Position numbers and translations under genes: made by a program. Shown piece after piece: positions 56,045 through 64,000 of a DNA stretch of 64,000 bases; the first letter of the stretch is position 1, and the number at the start of each line of letters is the position of its first letter. This stretch comes from Psychromonas ingrahamii 37 (lineage in GTDB: Bacteria; Pseudomonadota; Gammaproteobacteria; Enterobacterales; Psychromonadaceae), in assembly GCF_000015285.1 (NCBI RefSeq), contig NC_008709.1, positions 2,852,001-2,916,000 on the forward strand. The letters run 5' to 3'. A model generated the notes under the pieces. The model was not told the DNA's origin. It ran no database searches and saw only the letters and a program-made list of their open reading frames with translations.

Positions 56045-57388
56045 ATGAGCAGCAATATGACGATTCCAACAACAGAAAAATCAGTCACCCGCGCCCTATT
56101 AATTTCTATTCGCACACCTGATGTCAGCCTGCAGGAAGTGGAGGAATCATTAGCTGAATTAAGCCGTTTAGTGAGCACCTTAGGTTTTTCTGTGGTAGCG
56201 ACTAAAACGCAGCGACAAAGATCGACCAAACAGCTGTCAGTATTGGGCTCCGGAAAACTGGAAGAATTAGCCGAATTAACCAGTGAGTCTGAAGATCAAT
56301 CGCAGTTAGACTTTAACCCGGATGAATTAAGCGCATTAATAGCCGCAGGCGACATTCAGGAACAGGCAAATGTGGCGGTCTTTGATTGCGAACTGAGCCC
56401 CAATCAAATACGCCATGTTGAAGCGGCATTAGGGGTAGAGGTTTACGATCGTACCCGCGTGATTATTGAAATCTTTAGTAAACACGCACGGACCCGCACC
56501 GCTAAACTACAGGTAGAAATAGCGCGACTTAATTACTTAACACCCAGATTACGTGATGAAAACAGTGGCGATCGCGAACGTCAAAAAGGCAGTTGGATAG
56601 GTGAAAGTGCCTTTGAAATTAACAGTCGCCGTATTCGCGATAAAATAGCCGATCTAAAACGTGAGATAAAAAAACTGCAGGAAGAGATGCAGGGCAGGCG
56701 CAGTAGTCGTGTCGAGCAATTGTGTGTGGCGTTAGTGGGTTATACCAATGCCGGAAAATCATCTTTAATGCGCGCCCTGACGGACTCGGAAGTGTTAGTT
56801 GAAGATAAATTATTTGCCACCTTAGATACCACAGTACGTACCCTGCAGCCGCCAACACAGCCGCGAATTTTAATATCAGACACCGTGGGTTTTATCAAAA
56901 AGCTGCCCCATGATTTAGTGGCCTCATTTCATTCAACTCTGGAAGAAGCAAAAGATGCGGATTTATTGCTTTATGTGGTCGATGCCTCGGATGAAAACTT
57001 CACGGCTCAATTAGCCGTTGTTGATCATGTATTAGCAGAGTTAAATGTCGATGCCAGCAACAGACTATTATTACTGAATAAGGTCGATTGTATCAGTGAA
57101 GAGCGCCAATTAGCGCTGCTAGAGCAATACCCCGATGCGCTGCAAATTAGTGCGCGCAATAAAGGTGATGTCGCCCTGGTACATCAGGAAATTCAAGATT
57201 TTCTGGAAAAGAAAATGTGCCCCGCCTGTTTTCATATTCCCTACACTGCCAGTGGGGTGATGGGCGAAATTCACAGTAAAATGCAGGTAACAGATGAGCA
57301 ATATCATGAAGATGGTATGCGTATAACCCTAAAAGCGACCCCGGTTGCCTTGGAGCGACTGCATAAAATGCTGCAAAGCTCTTTTTAA
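56045..57388 (+). CDS. hflX: Ribosome-associated GTPase HflX
   Basis: 447 residues. The N-terminal HflX domain includes SVLGSGKLEELAEL and VFDCELSPNQIRHVEAAL. The linker has GERQxGSWIGESAFE-like GDRERQKGSWIGESAFE. The G domain has G1 VGYTNAGKSSLMRAL, G3 SDTVGFIKKLPHDLVASFHS and G4 LLNKVD. HflX splits or rescues stalled ribosomes, notably under heat or antibiotic stress. It is not next to hfq or miaA here, unlike in E. coli. A strong terminator follows. Confidence 0.94.
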   Translation: MSSNMTIPTTEKSVTRALLISIRTPDVSLQEVEESLAELSRLVSTLGFSVVATKTQRQRSTKQLSVLGSGKLEELAELTSESEDQSQLDFNPDELSALIAAGDIQEQANVAVFDCELSPNQIRHVEAALGVEVYDRTRVIIEIFSKHARTRTAKLQVEIARLNYLTPRLRDENSGDRERQKGSWIGESAFEINSRRIRDKIADLKREIKKLQEEMQGRRSSRVEQLCVALVGYTNAGKSSLMRALTDSEVLVEDKLFATLDTTVRTLQPPTQPRILISDTVGFIKKLPHDLVASFHSTLEEAKDADLLLYVVDASDENFTAQLAVVDHVLAELNVDASNRLLLLNKVDCISEERQLALLEQYPDALQISARNKGDVALVHQEIQDFLEKKMCPACFHIPYTASGVMGEIHSKMQVTDEQYHEDGMRITLKATPVALERLHKMLQSSF

Positions 57389-57399
57389 GACTAAGTTAC

Positions 57400-57439
57400 A
57401 GCCTAAACCACCAGCTAAATCAGGTGGTTTAGGCTTTAT
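57400..57439 (+). terminator. hflX terminator
   Basis: AGCCTAAACCACC and GGTGGTTTAGGCT form a 13-bp perfect stem followed by TTATAAA, 12 bases after the stop. Confidence 0.88.
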
Positions 57440-57450
57440 AAACTCAAGTA

Positions 57451-57480
57451 AAAAAACGGGTCAAAAGACCCGTATTTTTA
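57451..57480. terminator. Bidirectional terminator between hflX and the exb remnant
   Basis: ACGGGTC-AAAA-GACCCGT with an A-run before and a T-rich run after. It can serve both strands. Confidence 0.85.
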
Positions 57481-57566
57481 GCCTGATAAAAATCACTCAT
57501 GTGATGCCGCAATAAATTACCGCTTAATATTTACCCCTTAACATTCACCCCTTAACATTGATCACT

Positions 57567-57806
57567 TTAATAATCACTTCGGTAAAGCGTGTCTTCGGTT
57601 ATATCGTCAATGCTTGATGTGCCTATCATCGCCATGGTGACTTCCAGCTCTTCTCGAAGTACCCGCAGCATATGGGCAACCCCTAAAGCACCAGCCACTG
57701 CCAGCGCATAAAGCTGCGGCCTGCCGACCATTACGGTATTTGGGCCCAGAGCAAGCGCTTTATAAATATCGGTACTACGCTCAATCGCACCATCGGCAAT
57801 AAATAA
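57567..57806 (-). pseudogene. C-terminal remnant of an FMN-dependent alpha-hydroxy-acid (lactate) dehydrogenase
   Basis: LFIADGAIERSTDIYKALAL, then GPNTVMVGRPQLYALAVAGA and LGVAHMLRVLREELEVTMAM, is the distal FMN/phosphate-binding part of LldD-like enzymes. Only about 80 of about 380 residues remain. It is fused in frame to the end of an ExbD remnant (LRISLITQK), so a deletion joined two unrelated genes. Confidence 0.85.
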
Positions 57807-57818
57807 TAGGGTAATCAT

Positions 57819-58226
57819 TTTTTGTGTAATCAAAGAGATACGCAGTAATCCGGCCACCTTAATACTGCGCAGTGTGGTTTGCAGTTGCGCAACATCAAGC
57901 TGCACATCCACTTTAACCTGCACAGTGAGCTTTGCGGATCGCCTGCTTGTGTTACCATCAGTCGCAATTGTTCACTAAGATCCGGCGTTACGATTAACTT
58001 TCCATTGAGATATAAAATGCCGTTTTCTGTGACCAGCAACTTGGCAATATTTTTTTCTGCAAAACTTGCTCACTAATGGAATCAGGCGAATCAATTTTCT
58101 GCGGATTCGAACGCTGAATTTGCCCAGCCACCATAAAAAAATAAGCAACAGAAACACTACGTTGATCAGCGGGATCAGATTTTCATCGCTTGCAGGTGGC
58201 CGCTTAGCCATTTCGGGTATTAACAT
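57819..58226 (-). pseudogene. exbD (second copy), frameshifted
   Basis: It begins MLIPEMAKRPPASDENLIPL then INVVFLLLIF, the N-terminal membrane segment and conserved aspartate region of ExbD. A missing T then shifts the frame. The correct sequence continues as MVAGQIQRSNPQKIDSPDSI, and later LLVTENGILYLNGKLIVTPD in another frame, and VQVKVDVQLDVAQLQTTLRS after a second shift. At least two frameshifts are present. Confidence 0.82.
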
Positions 58227-58230
58227 CAGT

Positions 58231-58622
58231 CTATAACTCCCGCAAGCGAGAACTGTCTGGCACCCCTTTTTTTTTAAAGTTATCAAGTAGCGTAAATAAT
58301 GCCTGCGTGCTTACCTGCTGTTCAACTTCCAGTGCAAAACAGCCTGAGGATTATTTGCAATCAGCTAAGCCAGGGCGTTTAAGTTAGTCACTTTTTAGCG
58401 CTTAGCATTAACGCTAAATTCATTACCATCACGGTGTAAGATCACTCGAAAAAGCTCATTAGACGCTTGCTGTGATGCTGCGCTGGCAGGTAATCGAATA
58501 GCCTGCCATTTGGCAAAATTCGATGACAGCATACAAAACAGCAGCAGAATAAAGACCACATCAATAAAAGGAGTCAGGCTAATCGCTTGTTTGCGTTTTG
58601 GCAGATTCAGATCAAGTAGCAT
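58231..58622 (-). pseudogene. exbD (first copy), frameshifted
   Basis: N-terminal 75 codons are intact: LNLPKRKQAISLTPFIDVVF with the conserved D, then LLLFCMLSSNF. After NAKR a stop occurs. The usual C-terminal part is still readable in another frame as CFALEVEQQVSTQALFTLLD then NFKKKGVPDSSRLREL to TAG at 58231. ATG 58622 overlaps the exbB end by 11 bases. Confidence 0.82.
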
Positions 58623-59286
58623 TTTGCAGCACTTGATCTTGATTGATACTGAGTAGTTCTGCGGTTTGCTGAGTAAACACCCGGGTTACATAGCTGTTCA
58701 TGCTATTGCTTATCCGCTCAACTTTTCTGTCCAGCAAGTGATAGGCCGCCACAACAGGGATAGCGACCGCAAGCCCCACCACAGTGGTCAGCAGTGCTTG
58801 CCAAATCTCCCCCGATAAAATGGAAGGATCGACCTGATTACCCGCGGCTTCCATTTTCTGAAACGCACTTATCATACCCAGCACAGTGCCCATCAATCCC
58901 AGCAAAGGACTGAGGTTGGCAATCACCTCAAGGGGACGCAGCAGCATGCAAAACTGGTTGATTTTATCCGTCGCCTGACAACTTAACGCCTGCTTTAACA
59001 GCGTCAATGACTGCTGCTCGCGCATCCCTGCCATGGCATCTTGAACCAGCATCGACACCGGACGACGAGTCTTTAAACTGCTTTGTGCTTTGCTTAACGG
59101 CCCCTGCTGCCAGTAACTGAGTGCCAGCTCGACATCTTTAATATTTTCAGCCTGCAGAGGAAAAAACAGCCATAACTTAATAAGAACAATACTTAGGGCC
59201 AACATGGAAAACACCCATAGGATCCACACAACTGGCCCGCCTATTTTAAGCAGATTCAGAAGCGGATCAAGCATATCCAAAAGCAT
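58612..59286 (-). CDS. exbB: ExbB/TolQ-type proton channel protein
   Basis: 224 residues with three membrane segments: VVWILWVFSMLALSIVLIKL, NLSPLLGLMGTVLGMISAFQ and ALLTTVVGLAVAIPVVAAYH. The last two carry the conserved LGLxGTVxGM and TxxGLxxAIP marks. ExbB works with ExbD and TonB to drive outer-membrane iron uptake. The frame is intact from ATG 59286. A longer N-terminal part seems cut off by a frameshift (59287-59585). With both exbD copies broken, it probably has no local partner. Confidence 0.85.
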   Translation of the reverse strand: MLLDMLDPLLNLLKIGGPVVWILWVFSMLALSIVLIKLWLFFPLQAENIKDVELALSYWQQGPLSKAQSSLKTRRPVSMLVQDAMAGMREQQSLTLLKQALSCQATDKINQFCMLLRPLEVIANLSPLLGLMGTVLGMISAFQKMEAAGNQVDPSILSGEIWQALLTTVVGLAVAIPVVAAYHLLDRKVERISNSMNSYVTRVFTQQTAELLSINQDQVLQNAT

Positions 59287-59585
59287 GCTGCTATCAACAT
59301 TGCCAAGCGCAGCTGAAGCCTGCAGTCCATCGACAGAGTTTAATGTGGAGAATGTGTGGAGAAAGTGTCCGTCATTGCAGTATTGCTTTGATCAACAAGG
59401 GATTTTAAATCAACCGAGCCTGAACCATCGGTGAGTGTTTGCTCCGCTCCTCTCGGTGAATCAGAAACATTACTAATAGTCGCTTTCTCAACACTGCTCT
59501 CTGGACTTCTTTCTGCAGTGTTATCTGTAGTGTTATTTGAAAAAACGTTGCTGGATTCACTCGATGACATAACTGCGTCAGACAA
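59287..59585 (-). pseudogene. N-terminal extension of exbB, separated by an 11-base duplication
   Basis: A TTG start at 59585 follows GGAGGT. The frame reads MSDAVMSSSESSNVFSNNTT to SNTAMTDTFSTHSPH and stops at 59340. CATTCTCCACA is duplicated just before the stop. Removing one copy gives TFSTLNSVDGLQASAALGNV, then DSSMLLDMLDPL, which joins the exbB frame. This suggests a formerly longer ExbB with a serine-rich lead. Confidence 0.6.
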
Positions 59586-59716
59586 AATTTAACCTCCATA
59601 AATAAAGAAAATGTAAACGAAAATTTTGCTACTTTAACCATGCGGCACAGCAGAAAAGTCCAATGCGTAACAGAACCATCTTTGTAATTAATGCTCGGAT
59701 AGAAAGCAGTGTAGAT

Positions 59717-59760
59717 AATAATGAAAATCATTCGTAAGTGCAGATAATTATCATTTGTAT
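59717..59760 (-). promoter_or_regulatory. Fur box pair upstream of the exb locus
   Basis: AATAATGAAAATCATTCGT matches the 19-base Fur consensus at 14 positions. GATAATTATCATTTG just to its right is a second partial match. This is the expected iron control of exb genes. It lies about 130 bases upstream of the TTG start. Confidence 0.7.
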
Positions 59761-60350
59761 TGAGAGGGTTATGATACGGAGATTTGGCCAGACGCTTTAC
59801 CTTGATCAGTTTAAATATTAAAAATATTAATATTCATACGGTTAAAGAATTTTCAATCAAGTTTAGACTGTAGAAAAATGATTTATTAAGTTAAAAAAAT
59901 TTATCCGGGTGTGAAATGAGTACCAAATAGATGGAAAATTTACTGGGGATGGTAATAAAAAGTCGTTTAGCTCACAAAAAATCACAACTATGTTCAAGAG
60001 TAGAGCGTTAATTTCAGCAAATGCTAGTAGCCTGAGTATATTGTAATGCGTCAATACAACCTAGCATACAGTGGGTCAGCAGACTGATAACAGCGCAAAA
60101 AAAATCCAATTTATTTTAGTTAAGGCGCTGTTTGAAAAGAAAAAATAATTATAATGTAATACCATAATAAAAAAGTTTTATAAGGAACAATAAAGTATAG
60201 TGCGTTTACTGTACAACTATTTTAGTTGTCTTTGAGAAGTCTTTATTTTCTCTTTGAGGAGCCTCTGGTTTTATATTTTAACAAACCAAGGGCTTCTTCT
60301 TGCGAATGAAAAATCAAGCTTCTGTAAAACCCACAAAAGGAATTGTCATT
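59761..60350. other. AT-rich spacer before the adhesin gene
   Basis: No gene is recognised. The right end has TCTTTGAGAAG and CTCTTTGAGGAG as short direct repeats, and AAAAGGAATTGTCATT before the adhesin ATG. Composition changes sharply to GC-rich at about 60,400. Confidence 0.5.
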
Positions 60351-63300
60351 ATGCGCCATCAATCATTGAACAAAAGAGCCCATCTAGTTTGGAGTCAAAC
60401 TATGAAATGCTGGGTTGCGGTGGCGGCAGACACGCAGGAACGCGGCAAAGCCAACACGCGGGAACGCGGCAAAGGCAACAATAAGAAACTGATTGCAGTG
60501 GCGCTATCGCTGCCCGGATTTGCCGTAATAGCCGCGCCGCAGAATGGGCAAGTTCTTACCGGTAGCGCTGGCATCACTCAGTCCGGCACCACCACCGTCA
60601 TCTCGCAAAACAGTCAGAACCTTTCCTTGAACTGGGATAGCTTCAACGTCAGCAGCAGCGAGACGGTTAATTTCGAGCAGCCGGGTGCTTCATCGCTTGC
60701 GGTCAACCATATTATTGATACCAACGGCAGCCAGATTCTGGGTAGCATCAATGCCAACGGCCAAGTCTTTCTGATCAACCCGAACGGTGTCCTGTTCGGG
60801 GAAGGCGCGCAGGTAAATGTTGGCGGACTAGTCGCCTCGACGCTGGATACCAATGACGCCAATATAGACGGTAATGTTCGCTCGTTCAGTGGCGATGGCG
60901 ACGGGGCGATCGTCAATCAGGGAACAATCAATGCAGCCGACGGCGGTTACGTGGCGCTGCTAGGCAACAGTGTCAGCAACCAGGGAACGATTACCGCCCC
61001 GCTCGGCAGTGTTGGGCTAGCCGCGGGTAATTCTGCGATACTGACCTTCAAAGACAATCATCTGACCAGTATTGAAATCGACCAGAGCATGTTGGACAGT
61101 CTTGCCAAAAACGGCGGGTTGATTCAAGCCGATGGAGGTAGGGTGCTCCTAACAGCCGGTGCCAAGGCCACGCTGCAGGAGAGTCTGGTGAGTAATACCG
61201 GCGTGATCCAGGCGCGCACGGTCGAAAATTTACCAGGCAATATAACCATCCTGGGCGGCATGGCAGCCGGCACCGCCGATATCGACGGTACGCTTGATGC
61301 TTCGGCACCGGACGGCGGCGATGGCGGCTATATCGACACCTCAGCTGCCCATGTGCATATTGCCGATGATGCCAAAGTCACGACTCAGTCTGCAAAGGGG
61401 AAAATCGGCACCTGGCTAATCGATCCGACCGATTTCACTATTTCATCGGGCAGCACAGTGAAAACCGACAGCGGCATCGGCGCCGACACGCTGACCACTA
61501 ACTTGGGCAGCAACAATGTAATCATCGAAACTGTTAGCGTTGACAGCGGCACTGAGGCGGGCGATATCAATGTTGACGCCGAAGTTGAATGGTCAGCCAA
61601 CAAACTGACCCTAAAGGCCCATAACGACATTAATATCAATGCCGTAATAACCGCCAGCGGCACCTCCAGCCTTGATCTGCAGTCTGATAGCGACGGTAAC
61701 AACAGTGGCAAGGTCAATGTTGGACTGGACAGCAGTGGCTTCAGTGGCCGGGTAGACTTTTCAGACACGGTTGGCACGATCACGACGCCGCGCACCGGCA
61801 CCGGACTTCTCACCATAGACGGTAATCCTTACACTGTTATTGGCAGTACTGCCGATGTAATAAGCTCAACAGGCCACTATGCGCTGGGCAGCAATATCGA
61901 TGGATCAACTGCCATGACGATCACCTCTTTTGGCGGCAGCTTCGACGGTCTGGGGCACAGTATATCCAACGGCAACGGCTTGTTTCCAGAGATCCAGGGG
62001 GCGACAATCAGCAACCTAGGCCTGATAGGCAGTCAAGTAACCGGCGGTGCCGGTACCGGCGCGCTGGCCGGCAGCGTCGCCAGCACCACCATCAGCACCA
62101 TCAGCAACGTCTATTCAACACAGAATGTGAACACCGCTGCCGCTGCCGCCGACACCGGCGGCCTGGTAGGCAGCGTTGCCGGTGCCGGCGCCATCAATAT
62201 CAGCAACAGCTACACCACAGGTGATGTGACGGGCAAGGCTGGTACCGGTGGCCTGGTGGGCAGCATTGCCGGCACCAATGCCAGCATCATCAGTAACAGC
62301 TATGCGACCGGCAAGGTGGACGGCGATGCCGGCACCGGCGGGCTGGTCGGCAGCATTGCCGGTATAGGCGGCTGCGAAATCAGCAACAGCTACGCCACCG
62401 GCACGACGGTGAAGGGCAATGCCGGCACCGGCGGACTAGTCGGCAGTATTGCCGGCGCAGCGTCGGGCAATGCCAGCAATATCAGCTTCAGCTATGCGAC
62501 CGGCAATGTGGCCGGCGATGCGGCCAGCGGCGGGCTGGTCGGCAGTATTGCCGGCGACGATACGGGAGCACCCAGCAATATCAGTGACAGTTACGCGACT
62601 GGCAATGTCAACGCCACTCCTGCAGCAGGTGGCTCCGGCGCGGGCGGGCTAGTAGGCAGCCTTGCCGTCAACTCCGGCAATATCAGTAATAGTTATGCGA
62701 CTGGCGATGTAACCAACACAGGTTCCGCCACTGGCGGCCTGGTGGGCAGCACATCGGCCTCGGGCACGATTGCCAATAGCTGTGCGTCCGGCGACGTGCT
62801 GGGTGACGGCGCTGCTGCCGGCGGTCTCGTCGGCAGCAGCGCGGGTTCCGAGGCTATTATCAACACTTACGCCACCGGCAATGTCGAGAGCGTCGGCGCA
62901 GGCACCGGTGGACTGATTGGCAGTAACACCAGCGGTATAATCATGGCCAGCTTTGCCTCAGGCAAGGTCAACGGCGGTGGTGCTGGCACTGGCGGCCTGG
63001 CCGGTAGCAATACTTCGGGAGCGATCAGCCAAAGTTTTTCTGTGAGTAATGTGACTGGTGCGGCTCGTTCCATCGCAGAACATGTTACCGCAGATAACAA
63101 CAGCACACCCTTAATCTATAACGCCACGGCGACCAATGGCGCCTCCGTGGGCGGATTAGTGGGCAGCAACGCAGGATTACTTGCTAATACCTATGCCGCA
63201 GGGGATGTGATCGGCTACGCTGCCGGAATAGGTGGTTTAGTCGGAGATAATCAGACCGGTGGAACCATTGCTGCAACCAGCTATTCTTCAGGCACAGTGA

Positions 63301-64000
63301 CCGACAAGGATGGCATAGTAACGAACGCTGCTCGCGCCACTATCGAGGAAGGTGGAACAATTGATACTTCCGGCGATATCTGGAAGACAGTCACTGGCGG
63401 CAACCCTGTTCTTGCAAATATAGACAAGACGCTGACGCTATCGACCACAAGTTTCACAAAAACTTACGATGGCAGCGCATACAGCGGCACAACAGCCCTG
63501 TCATCTTCATGCTGCGTCGATATTATGACCGCAAGCTTTCCGACCACAGATGTCAATGCAGGTGACTACACCATCACCCCATTACTTACTTTGACCAATA
63601 CAGCACTGTCCTCCTATTTCACCGTTGCCGATGTTGCGCTGACCATCACGCAAGCCCCCTTGGCACTGAGCACCAACAACATCACTAAGACCTACGACGG
63701 CCTCAAAACAGCGTCGAGTACGGCAATTATAAGCAGCGGTACGCTGTTTGCTGACGATGCCCTCACCGGTGGCACCTTCGCCTTTACCGATAAGAACGCC
63801 GGCAGCGGCAACAAAACGGTCTCCACCAGCGGTGTTACAGTTGGTGATGGTACCCACAATGACAACTACAACGTCAGTTATATCAAGAACACGACCAGCA
63901 CCATCGACAAGGCCGCGCTAACGGTCACCGCCGATAACCAGAGCCGTACCTACGGTGCCGTCAATCCCGCCCTGACCAGCAGCCTGACCGGTTTTGTCAA
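60351..64000 (+). CDS. Two-partner-secretion adhesin with GLUG and YDG repeats (3' end outside window)
   Basis: The frame is open from ATG 60351 (AAAAGGAA upstream) to the window end, over 1216 codons. Residues 1-60 form an extended signal region: NKRAHLVWSQTMKCWVAVAA, then KKLIAVALSLPGFAVIAAP. A TPS haemagglutinin domain follows: SQNLSLNWDSFNVSSSETVN, NGQVFLINPNGVLFGEGAQV. From about residue 545 come many GLUG-type repeats (GTGGLVGSIAG ... ISNSYATG). From about 1020 there are YDG-type units (TKTYDG twice, then SRTYGAVNPALTSSLTG). It is predicted to be secreted by a TpsB partner not seen here. It is GC-rich, unlike its surroundings. Confidence 0.92.
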   Translation, partial: MRHQSLNKRAHLVWSQTMKCWVAVAADTQERGKANTRERGKGNNKKLIAVALSLPGFAVIAAPQNGQVLTGSAGITQSGTTTVISQNSQNLSLNWDSFNVSSSETVNFEQPGASSLAVNHIIDTNGSQILGSINANGQVFLINPNGVLFGEGAQVNVGGLVASTLDTNDANIDGNVRSFSGDGDGAIVNQGTINAADGGYVALLGNSVSNQGTITAPLGSVGLAAGNSAILTFKDNHLTSIEIDQSMLDSLAKNGGLIQADGGRVLLTAGAKATLQESLVSNTGVIQARTVENLPGNITILGGMAAGTADIDGTLDASAPDGGDGGYIDTSAAHVHIADDAKVTTQSAKGKIGTWLIDPTDFTISSGSTVKTDSGIGADTLTTNLGSNNVIIETVSVDSGTEAGDINVDAEVEWSANKLTLKAHNDININAVITASGTSSLDLQSDSDGNNSGKVNVGLDSSGFSGRVDFSDTVGTITTPRTGTGLLTIDGNPYTVIGSTADVISSTGHYALGSNIDGSTAMTITSFGGSFDGLGHSISNGNGLFPEIQGATISNLGLIGSQVTGGAGTGALAGSVASTTISTISNVYSTQNVNTAAAAADTGGLVGSVAGAGAINISNSYTTGDVTGKAGTGGLVGSIAGTNASIISNSYATGKVDGDAGTGGLVGSIAGIGGCEISNSYATGTTVKGNAGTGGLVGSIAGAASGNASNISFSYATGNVAGDAASGGLVGSIAGDDTGAPSNISDSYATGNVNATPAAGGSGAGGLVGSLAVNSGNISNSYATGDVTNTGSATGGLVGSTSASGTIANSCASGDVLGDGAAAGGLVGSSAGSEAIINTYATGNVESVGAGTGGLIGSNTSGIIMASFASGKVNGGGAGTGGLAGSNTSGAISQSFSVSNVTGAARSIAEHVTADNNSTPLIYNATATNGASVGGLVGSNAGLLANTYAAGDVIGYAAGIGGLVGDNQTGGTIAATSYSSGTVTDKDGIVTNAARATIEEGGTIDTSGDIWKTVTGGNPVLANIDKTLTLSTTSFTKTYDGSAYSGTTALSSSCCVDIMTASFPTTDVNAGDYTITPLLTLTNTALSSYFTVADVALTITQAPLALSTNNITKTYDGLKTASSTAIISSGTLFADDALTGGTFAFTDKNAGSGNKTVSTSGVTVGDGTHNDNYNVSYIKNTTSTIDKAALTVTADNQSRTYGAVNPALTSSLTGFV
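60430..60477 (+). repeat. 24-base in-frame tandem duplication in the adhesin signal region
   Basis: ACACGCAGGAACGCGGCAAA (then GCCA) is followed directly by ACACGCGGGAACGCGGCAAA (then GGCA). It duplicates eight residues (DTQERGKA / NTRERGKG) between the extended signal part and the hydrophobic core. Confidence 0.93.
61960..63270 (+). repeat. GLUG-type repeat array within the adhesin
   Basis: About a dozen imperfect units of 30-45 codons, each with GG(L/I)(V/A/I)GS and, spaced from it, a S(Y/F)A(T/S/A)G-type segment. Examples are near 62160, 62250, 62340, 62430, 62530, 62650, 62740, 62820, 62910, 63000 and 63150. The DNA words GGCGGNCTGGTNGGCAG recur. Confidence 0.88.

Noticed and set aside
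57830-58286. Two novel small proteins over the exb locus
   Set aside because: Each is a piece of the frameshifted exbD read partly in the wrong frame.
60254-60484. 76-residue plus-strand gene before the adhesin
   Set aside because: It overlaps the adhesin start in another frame, and the adhesin frame has the ribosome site and domains.
62449-62652. Alanine/proline-rich gene inside the adhesin
   Set aside because: Shadow frame of GC-rich GLUG repeats. The in-frame adhesin reading is continuous.

Overview
The window looks like chromosome of a cold-water marine gammaproteobacterium close to Psychromonas (order Alteromonadales or a near relative). The evidence is gene content and order, not a search. 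It carries a glk/hexR/pykA block, a glgX-glgB-malQ operon, yeaD next to gapA, a salvage-type thi operon behind a TPP riboswitch, a DUF1315 (YeaC) gene, and a tRNA-Ser with encoded CCA. Most of the DNA is AT-rich with many small intergenic repeats. Two stretches stand apart: an AT-rich accessory patch at about 50-55 kb and a clearly GC-rich adhesin gene from 60.35 kb to the window edge.

Layout. 1-2622 (-): protein lysine acetyltransferase of the Pat/YfiQ type, cut by the window edge. 2.8-4.8 kb: NorM/MdtK-type MATE pump and an HD-domain hydrolase. 5.3-7 kb: an 8-bp tandem repeat and glycogen synthase. 7.3-11.5 kb: a zinc-ribbon membrane protein with HEFGH, a SagB/ThcOx oxidoreductase, and a leucine-rich-repeat/protein-kinase fusion. 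11.6-16.5 kb: DUF2805 gene, a 65-bp tandem repeat, a type II P-type ATPase, and a three-gene unit (interrupted phospholipase-A2-like gene plus two coiled-coil stress-type proteins). 16.7-18.2 kb: transposase remnant, small exported protein, tRNA-Ser(GGA).

18.4-32.4 kb is the central-carbon core: glucokinase and the divergent HexR regulator with pykA, then glgX, glgB and malQ, then yeaD and gapA. HexR-like operators lie between glk and hexR and twice upstream of gapA. Storage-polymer turnover (glgA, glgB, glgX, malQ), sugar entry (glk, yeaD) and lower glycolysis (gapA, pykA) therefore sit together. The 3' ends of both yeaD and gapA are followed by decayed tandem copies of themselves. 32.5-36.3 kb: MoxR / DUF58 / transglutaminase operon. 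36.8-43.4 kb: VOC protein and the thiD-thiZ-thiX-thiY-tenA-thiM-thiE operon, which fits uptake and salvage of thiamin pyrimidine and thiazole pieces. 44-49.7 kb: broken LysR regulator, then two GH13 alpha-glucosidases flanking a second glucokinase.

50-55 kb is the most unusual part. Small unidentified genes, a DUF3024 gene and a NACHT-type STAND NTPase all lie on the minus strand. Palindromes resembling integron attC sites start at or just after the stop codons of three of these genes, and one is split by a dead IS3-family element. I read this as a possible small cassette array without an integrase that carries a candidate phage-defence gene. After DUF2999 and hflX, 57.5-59.7 kb holds a decaying Fur-box-linked exbB/exbD locus fused to a lactate-dehydrogenase remnant. 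From 60,351 a two-partner-secretion adhesin with GLUG and YDG repeats runs off the window.
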